DNA of 8,832 bases, from contig CAJJYO010000052.1 in assembly GCA_905197385.1 (NCBI GenBank), positions 1 to 8,832 of the forward strand, given 5' to 3'. A model generated the notes under the pieces. That model saw only the letters and a program-made list of their open reading frames with translations, had not been told where the DNA came from and ran no database searches. The translations under genes were made by a program, and so were the position numbers. Positions 5,003 through 8,832 of this stretch are shown in pieces. Within the stretch, counting starts at the first letter, position 1, and every line of letters begins with the position of its first letter. This DNA comes from an uncultured Collinsella sp. (GTDB lineage Bacteria > Actinomycetota > Coriobacteriia > Coriobacteriales > Coriobacteriaceae).

Positions 5003-5776
5003 ATGAGGATCGATTCACGAAAACCGAAAGCCGCCGCCCTTTCCGCCGCTCTGACCGTGGCACTTTTGGCGGGCGCCGGTGCAACCGATGCCCACGCGGC
5101 AACACTATCCGATACGGTTGGACCTACGCCGTCCGAGGCGACGCTGGTGCAGCCCGTTGACTATCGCGGCGATGGTTATGGTTCCATGCAGGAGTGGAAC
5201 GCCTCGATGGAGGCCAAGCGCGATTCCCTTGAGATGCGCGCTCAGATCATCATGAATATGTATGGCGACTATGCTACCGATGACGAGCGTGCTGTGCTGC
5301 AGGGTTGCATCGACGGTGCGGGTAGCCTGTTGACGATGGGGGAGGTCGACGCCAAGTCGACCGAGCTCGATGAGCTGCGCGCTGCGCTTGAGGATGCCAA
5401 GCGCGAAGCGCTCGAGGCTGCCGCCGAGGCGGAGGCTGCCGAGGCCGCCCAGGCTTCGTACTACAACGCCGGTTACACTCCGTCTTACGCGTCTGCCGCG
5501 TCCTACGCGAACGGATCGGGCCTGACGCGCTCTGCGGGTGTCAATAACTACAACGGGCGCCGCGAGACCTATTACAGCAGCAATGTGCTTTATCACTATC
5601 GCACGGGCGAATGGACTCAGGATTCTGAGGGCTTCTGGCGCGATTCCGACGGCTATTACGTTGTTGCCGCGGGCGATATGGCCCAGGGCTCGACCTTTAC
5701 GGGCTCCAAGGGTGATTGCAAGGTCTATGACTCCGGCTGCGCTGCCGGAACCACCGATTACTACACCGGTTGGTAA
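5003..5776 (+). CDS. Secreted protein with coiled coil and C-terminal 3D/double-psi-barrel-like domain
   Basis: 257 residues. A Sec signal peptide is clear: positive n-region (RIDSRKPK), hydrophobic stretch 10-27, and a probable cut after AHA (~31-33), so the protein is exported. Residues ~115-155 (TELDELRAALEDAKRE, then Ala/Glu-rich repeats) form a coiled coil, followed by a Tyr/Ser/Ala linker. From ~180 the pattern GVNNYNGRRETYYSS, then DGYYVVAAGDM, GSTFTGSKG, then KVYDSGCAAGTTDYYTGW is that of the 3D/RlpA-like barrel found at the end of many Gram-positive wall-associated proteins, where Asp residues in the last motif are typical. Cys in GDCKVYDSGC may form a disulfide. I infer a wall-associated, perhaps glycan-acting or binding role; enzyme activity is unproved. 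The ATG at 5003 follows GGAGG (4987-4991) by 11 bases; longer readings upstream lack a signal peptide at the start. Confidence 0.8.
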   Translation: MRIDSRKPKAAALSAALTVALLAGAGATDAHAATLSDTVGPTPSEATLVQPVDYRGDGYGSMQEWNASMEAKRDSLEMRAQIIMNMYGDYATDDERAVLQGCIDGAGSLLTMGEVDAKSTELDELRAALEDAKREALEAAAEAEAAEAAQASYYNAGYTPSYASAASYANGSGLTRSAGVNNYNGRRETYYSSNVLYHYRTGEWTQDSEGFWRDSDGYYVVAAGDMAQGSTFTGSKGDCKVYDSGCAAGTTDYYTGW

Positions 5777-5803
5777 TTTTTCTGCATCACGGATATTTGG
5801 CGG

Positions 5804-5850
5804 ACGGGCGTCTTTACCGAGCTTTAGGGCAACGTAAGGACGCCCGTTCT
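5804..5850 (+). terminator. Hairpin terminator after the secreted protein gene
   Basis: ACGGGCGTCTTTAC (5804-5817) pairs with GTAAGGACGCCCGT (5834-5847), 14 pairs with one G-U wobble. Only a poor T run (TTCTAT) follows, so it may act as a terminator or as a 3'-end stabilising hairpin. It lies 28 bases after the stop. Confidence 0.65.
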
Positions 5851-5878
5851 ATGTATACGCTTGAGCTAACAGAGCCCT

Positions 5879-5891
5879 TACCGTGACGGTA
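5879..5891. promoter_or_regulatory. Palindrome upstream of the small membrane protein gene
   Basis: TACCGT-G-ACGGTA is a perfect palindrome with six-base arms, lying in the only non-coding stretch (5851-5962) where a promoter for the downstream gene could be. It has the shape of an operator half-site pair. No convincing -35/-10 pair was found next to it. Confidence 0.35.
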
Positions 5892-5962
5892 CGTCGCGCA
5901 TATGGGCGCGGGGCACACTAGTTCATGAGAAATAAGGTCTTTCTCGTGGAGGAAGTGGTCTT

Positions 5963-6169
5963 GTGAACGCTCGAGATATCGCCGTTGCCGCCGTTGCATT
6001 GACGCTTGGTTGCCTTGGTCCTACGGCCGCGCTCGTCGCGGGCATGCAGGGGTCTTGTGGGGCTGCCTCTATCGTGGTCGGCGCGTTGATCGCGGCCACA
6101 CTGCTGGGAAGCGCCGGTGTTGTCCTTTGTCGCGATGATGAGGACGAGGTTCCGGAGTCGCATCTCTAA
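5963..6169 (+). CDS. Small membrane protein, two predicted transmembrane segments
   Basis: 68 residues, not recognised as a named family. Two hydrophobic stretches, about 6-28 (IAVAAVALTLGCLGPTAALV) and 35-57 (AASIVVGALIAATLLGSAGV), are joined by a short turn and followed by a charged tail CRDDEDEVPESHL, predicting a helical hairpin with both ends on the same side. Three Cys (17, 32, 57) are present. The start is a GTG at 5963 after GGAGGA at about 8 bases. A 13-codon ORF (ATG at 5924) ends in a TGA overlapping this GTG, but it has no ribosome site of its own. A strong hairpin terminator follows, which supports a real transcription unit. Function unknown. Confidence 0.55.
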   Translation: MNARDIAVAAVALTLGCLGPTAALVAGMQGSCGAASIVVGALIAATLLGSAGVVLCRDDEDEVPESHL

Positions 6170-6206
6170 CTGTTGCGAAAATGACTGTTGGCCATGGCTG
6201 AACATG

Positions 6207-6244
6207 AAAACCGCACAAGGGGAGTGCCCTTTGCGGCGGTTTTT
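6207..6244. terminator. Bidirectional terminator between the small membrane protein gene and panE
   Basis: AAAACCGC (6207-6214) pairs with GCGGTTTT (6236-6243), with an inner AAGGG (6217-6221) / CCCTT (6227-6231) stem. A T run ends each strand (TTTTTG on plus, TTTTCATG on minus). It sits between two convergent genes, 38 bases after one stop and 34 bases after the other. Confidence 0.85.
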
Positions 6245-6277
6245 GCTATTGAGACTGTTGGATGCGGTGCGGCGGCG

Positions 6278-7192
6278 TTACCAGCTTGCCTCGATATCAC
6301 GGATGCGCTGATAGAGCCATTCGTTCTGCGGCGCTTGGATATCGTGCTTGGCCGCGAGGCGGCGGACGGTGCCCGCGAACTCCTCGACCTCTGTTTTGCG
6401 CTGCGCGACGCGGTCCTGCGCCATCGAGGGCATGCCGGCGGGGTCGAGCCCCTCGATGAGATGCACCATCTGCGTTAGGTCTGCCTCGGTGAGCTCGATA
6501 CCCTCGGCGTTGGCGACCGCAAGCGTCTCGCGCATGGCGGAGACAAAGCAACGACGCTGCTCGGAGCCCTGTTCCGTGGCGCTTCCGTACGTGCCGCCGT
6601 AGGCCATGCAGGTCTGGTTGATGCCGTCGTTGAGCATAAGCTTGGCCCACATGCGGTGCGCGATGTCTGCCTCGACGGTGTGGGCGATGCCGCAGCGCGT
6701 GTAGAGCTCGTCGATGGCGGCGACGGTCGCGGGGTCGGTGCCGGCGGCCGCACCAAAGCGGATCTCGCCCGCATTGGTAAAGGTGAGCGCGCCGTTGAGA
6801 AACACAGCGTCCATGCCTTGGCAGATTCCGAGGACGGTGTGCTCCCAGCCAAAGCGCTCGGCAATCTTCTGCTCGCTGGTGATGCCGTTGCACAGCGAGG
6901 CGATGAGCGTATTGGGGCCCACGATGTGTTCCATAGTCTTGAGCGCCTGGTCGAGTCCGGTTGTCTTGACCGTGAGGATGACCAGATCGGCGGGTGTCGC
7001 CTCGCTGGCGCGGACGGACTTGAGTACGCAGGGCTTGCCGTTGACGGTGAGCGCATCGTTCGCATGGCGCTCAAAGCGAGCGTCGTCCATGACGTATTCG
7101 ACGGCATCGTTGCCGAGTGCCTGGGCGATCATGCTGCCGTAGAGTAGCCCGACGCCACCCTTGCCGATAAAGGCGACCTTGTTGATCTGCAT
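6278..7192 (-). CDS. panE: 2-dehydropantoate 2-reductase (ketopantoate reductase family)
   Basis: Reduces ketopantoate to pantoate with NADPH, in pantothenate/coenzyme A synthesis. 304 residues, usual family length. The N-terminal Rossmann domain has VAFIGKGGVGLLYG (6-19) with the GxGxxG loop, and LVILTVKTT (70-78); CNGI (101-104) is the conserved Asn region. The C-terminal helical domain has HRMWAKLMLNDGINQ with Lys184 as the likely catalytic lysine, and MAQD..AQRKTEVE with Glu268, both as in E. coli PanE (K176, E256). The ATG at 7192 was chosen because GGGGAG lies nine bases upstream; the ATG at 7201 abuts that site. Many genomes carry several paralogues acting on other 2-keto acids, so the family is sure but the substrate is less so. 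No pan genes lie nearby. Confidence 0.88.
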   Translation of the reverse strand: MQINKVAFIGKGGVGLLYGSMIAQALGNDAVEYVMDDARFERHANDALTVNGKPCVLKSVRASEATPADLVILTVKTTGLDQALKTMEHIVGPNTLIASLCNGITSEQKIAERFGWEHTVLGICQGMDAVFLNGALTFTNAGEIRFGAAAGTDPATVAAIDELYTRCGIAHTVEADIAHRMWAKLMLNDGINQTCMAYGGTYGSATEQGSEQRRCFVSAMRETLAVANAEGIELTEADLTQMVHLIEGLDPAGMPSMAQDRVAQRKTEVEEFAGTVRRLAAKHDIQAPQNEWLYQRIRDIEASW

Positions 7193-7210
7193 ATGAATCA
7201 TCTCCCCATA

Positions 7211-7239
7211 TAAAAGGCGCCCGCGTAAGGGGCGCCTGA
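7211..7239 (-). terminator. Rho-independent terminator of the cyclase gene, abutting panE
   Basis: On the minus strand AGGCGCCC (7230-7237) and GGGCGCCT (7215-7222) make an 8-pair GC-rich stem with a 7-base loop, followed by TTTTAT. It lies ~75 bases after the cyclase stop, and its T run ends only a few bases before the panE ribosome site. Confidence 0.85.
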
Positions 7240-7242
7240 TGG

Positions 7243-7248
7243 ATTGTA
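7243..7248 (-). promoter_or_regulatory. Candidate -10 element for panE
   Basis: TACAAT on the minus strand, with no good -35 at 17 bases. Transcription from it would begin at about 7235-7237, that is at the first base of the terminator hairpin, giving panE a short mRNA with a 5'-terminal stem-loop. No other promoter-like pair is visible in the 7249-7313 gap, which otherwise holds nothing recognised. Confidence 0.3.
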
Positions 7249-7313
7249 TGCTGCCAGGGTGATTGATGGGTGCGCGGAGCGGCTGTTATGAAAAAGAAAC
7301 GTTTGCCTGGACG

Positions 7314-8084
7314 CTACGCTGCAGGGCAGACCGCAAAGACGCGCGCGGGATATCCAACGCCATCGCGCACCTTGGGGAAGGTGCAGAAGATGACGGCGCC
7401 CGTGGCGGGAAGCTCGTCTAGATGGTCCATGACCTCGATCTGATAGCGGTCGACCGAGAGGATGTACTGTTCGCCGGGGTAGGGGTAGGCGTCCTCACGC
7501 GTGGTCACGCTCGCCGGATCGGTGTCAGCCGGTTCGTGGCCGATGGCGCCGATGTTGCGCTCTTCAACGAGCCACTTGATGGCGTCGAGATCCCAGCCGG
7601 GGTAGTGGGGCTGGCCGTCCTCGTCTTTGTTCTCAAGGTCAGCGAGCTTGGACCAATCGGAGCGGAAGGCAACAAAGGCGTCCTCGGGAATACGGCCGTG
7701 CTCGTCCTCCCAGGCTTTAAGGTCCTCGACGGTCAGGATGAAGTCGGGGTTTGCGGCGCACTCCTCGTGCTTGTCAATCACGCAGAGCGGATGCATAAAC
7801 TCAATGGGCTCGATCTCGCCGAGGGAACGACCCTCGACATGGAAGTGGCGCGGCGCGTCGACGTGGGTGCCGTACTGCGAGGCGACCGAATACTGGAAGC
7901 AACGCATGGGCGCGAGCATGTCCTTGGGCGTGCCGGGCAGGTAGTCGAAGAGCTTGGTGGACTCAAATGGCTTAAAGCCAAACCAGTGCGGGGTGTCGCA
8001 CGAGAGCGTGTGGGTGAGGTCGACCCAGCGATAATCGGTGCTTTTGAGCTGGGAGGCGAGGTTCCAAAGGTCGAGCGCGGGCAT
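7314..8084 (-). CDS. Cyclase-family metal-dependent hydrolase (kynurenine formamidase-like)
   Basis: 256 residues. The family (PF04199 type) hydrolyses amide or lactone-like bonds with bound divalent metal; members include KynB, which turns N-formylkynurenine into kynurenine. Seen: VDLTHTLSCDTPHW near the N-terminus (21-34), the metal motif SQYGTHVDAPRHF (69-81) with His74, Asp76 and His80, and IGHEPADTDPAS (181-192). In KynB the position of Gln70 is a metal-binding His, so this protein belongs to a different branch and the substrate should not be assumed to be formylkynurenine. Inserts around 105-165 carry many acidic residues. The ATG at 8084 follows AAAGGAG. No tryptophan-degradation genes are visible; the divergent neighbour is an aldo/keto reductase. 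Likely cytoplasmic, since no signal peptide is visible. Confidence 0.85.
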   Translation of the reverse strand: MPALDLWNLASQLKSTDYRWVDLTHTLSCDTPHWFGFKPFESTKLFDYLPGTPKDMLAPMRCFQYSVASQYGTHVDAPRHFHVEGRSLGEIEPIEFMHPLCVIDKHEECAANPDFILTVEDLKAWEDEHGRIPEDAFVAFRSDWSKLADLENKDEDGQPHYPGWDLDAIKWLVEERNIGAIGHEPADTDPASVTTREDAYPYPGEQYILSVDRYQIEVMDHLDELPATGAVIFCTFPKVRDGVGYPARVFAVCPAA

Positions 8085-8130
8085 GGGTGACTCCTTTCAT
8101 CGGGCTTTTTGCTGATGTTAAAGCGGTGCC

Positions 8131-8160
8131 GTGACAGCTCGATTTCTGCTGCGTTACGAT
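8131..8160 (+). promoter_or_regulatory. Candidate promoter of the aldo/keto reductase gene
   Basis: -35 GTGACA (8131-8136), an 18-base spacer, and -10 TACGAT (8155-8160), predicting a leader of about 80 bases. It lies in the 163-base gap shared with the divergent cyclase gene, where CTCGATT occurs twice (near 8138 and 8166). No clear promoter was seen for the cyclase gene. Confidence 0.35.
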
Positions 8161-8247
8161 ACGTTCTCGATTGCGATTCCACGATGTTTCGGCTGCGTGA
8201 CCATTGTGTTTCGCCTTGCCGGGGCACTGATGGCGAAGGGAGGGGCC

Positions 8248-8832
8248 GTGCAATACCGCGTTGACCCCAAAAGCGGCAACCGTATCTCGGCGTTGGGGCT
8301 GGGCTGCATGAGGTTTCCCGGCGCGCCGGGACGCCCGGATGCGAAGACAGCCGATGCCATCATTTCCCGTGCGGTGGAGCAGGGGATTAATTATCTGGAT
8401 ACCGCGTATCTCTATCCCGGCAACGAGGTGTGCGTGGGCGCCTCGCTTGAGCGCTTGGGACTGCGCGACCGGGTGTTGCTGGCGACTAAGTTGCCGCACG
8501 CTTCGTGTACTTGCGCAGAGGATTTCGACCGTTTCTTTGACGAACAGCTGCGTCGGCTACGGACCGACCGTATCGACTATTACCTTATGCACAACATCAC
8601 CTCGCCCGCCCAGTGGGAACGTGTGGTGGCGTTGGGCATCGAGGGCTGGATCGTGCGTCAAAAGGCGGCGGGGCGCATTCTCCAGATTGGCTTTTCGTAT
8701 CACGGCAGCGCGGCGGATTTCCTGACAATGCTTGACGCGTATGACTGGGATTTTTGCCAGATACAGTACAACTATGCCGGCGAGCGCTATCAAGCGGGAA
8801 CGGCAGGACTCATGGCGGCTGCGGAGCGCGGG
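8248..8832 (+). CDS. Aldo/keto reductase family oxidoreductase, 5' part only
   Basis: 195 codons are present; the gene continues past the window. The family reduces aldehydes or ketones with NADPH on a TIM barrel. Seen: VDPKSGNRISALGLGCMRFP (5-24), INYLDTAYLYPGNE with Asp51 and Tyr56, VLLATKLP with Lys81, and YYLMHNI with His115, which is the full Asp/Tyr/Lys/His catalytic set; GRILQIGFSYHG and CQIQYNYAGE follow in the usual order. The style resembles the long actinobacterial and clostridial branch (~370-390 residues) that often ends in a 4Fe-4S ferredoxin-like domain, but that end is not in the window. The GTG at 8248 has AAGGGAGG just upstream. An in-frame ATG at 8230 is possible but has a poorer ribosome site. 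Confidence 0.88.
   Translation, partial: MQYRVDPKSGNRISALGLGCMRFPGAPGRPDAKTADAIISRAVEQGINYLDTAYLYPGNEVCVGASLERLGLRDRVLLATKLPHASCTCAEDFDRFFDEQLRRLRTDRIDYYLMHNITSPAQWERVVALGIEGWIVRQKAAGRILQIGFSYHGSAADFLTMLDAYDWDFCQIQYNYAGERYQAGTAGLMAAAERG

Noticed and set aside
5924..5965. 13-codon ORF ending in a TGA that overlaps the GTG of the small membrane protein
   Set aside because: No ribosome site precedes its ATG and its composition is unremarkable. It could couple translation, but this cannot be supported.
7422..8090. 222-codon open frame on the plus strand opposite the cyclase gene
   Set aside because: Shadow of the cyclase gene; no domain and no ribosome site.
1..8832. CRISPR array, tRNA, rRNA, insertion sequence, prophage, toxin-antitoxin pair or defence system
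   Set aside because: No repeat-spacer pattern, cloverleaf, transposase motif, integrase or typical defence domains were seen on either strand.

Overview
The window is about 60% G+C. Gene content, codon habits (GTG starts, strong AGGAG-type ribosome sites) and protein resemblance point to a gut-type Coriobacteriia actinobacterium, most like Collinsella. This assignment is an inference from sequence character, not from a search. No tRNA, rRNA, CRISPR array, insertion sequence or phage gene was seen. Genes are tightly packed and most transcription units are closed by recognisable hairpin terminators.

Left part (1-3104, all minus strand), in transcription order from the right: a LysR-family regulator (2166-3104), RNase HI rnhA (1617-2102, GTG start), a chimeric ORF (1092-1541), purN (401-1102, overlapping the chimera by 11 bases), a purN terminator (325-368), then the 5' end of a PTS EIIA gene (1-248, running off the window). 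The chimeric ORF joins the first ~65 residues of a Gfo/Idh/MocA NAD-binding domain to the last ~80 residues of PurM (AIR synthase). The purM remnant sits in purM's usual place in front of purN. This is the clearest anomaly in the window: a deletion, a recombination, or an assembly join.

Middle (3105-4791): a divergent regulatory region with a good sigma-70 promoter (TTGACC-17-TACTAT), a ~180-nt leader carrying an undetected 17-codon ORF with two Cys codons (MNCLPRRMPGSCLRPLA), and metY, O-acetylhomoserine sulfhydrylase, ending in a strong terminator. LysR gene, leader peptide and metY look like one sulfur-amino-acid regulatory module.

Right part (4792-8832): a secreted protein with signal peptide, Ala/Glu coiled coil and a C-terminal 3D/double-psi-barrel-like domain (5003-5776); a 68-residue two-helix membrane protein (5963-6169); a minus-strand panE-type ketopantoate reductase (6278-7192); a minus-strand cyclase-family (kynurenine-formamidase-like) metal hydrolase (7314-8084); and, divergent from it, the first 195 codons of an aldo/keto reductase (8248-8832). 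Terminators separate these units. They look like ordinary chromosomal housekeeping and accessory genes without an obvious shared pathway.
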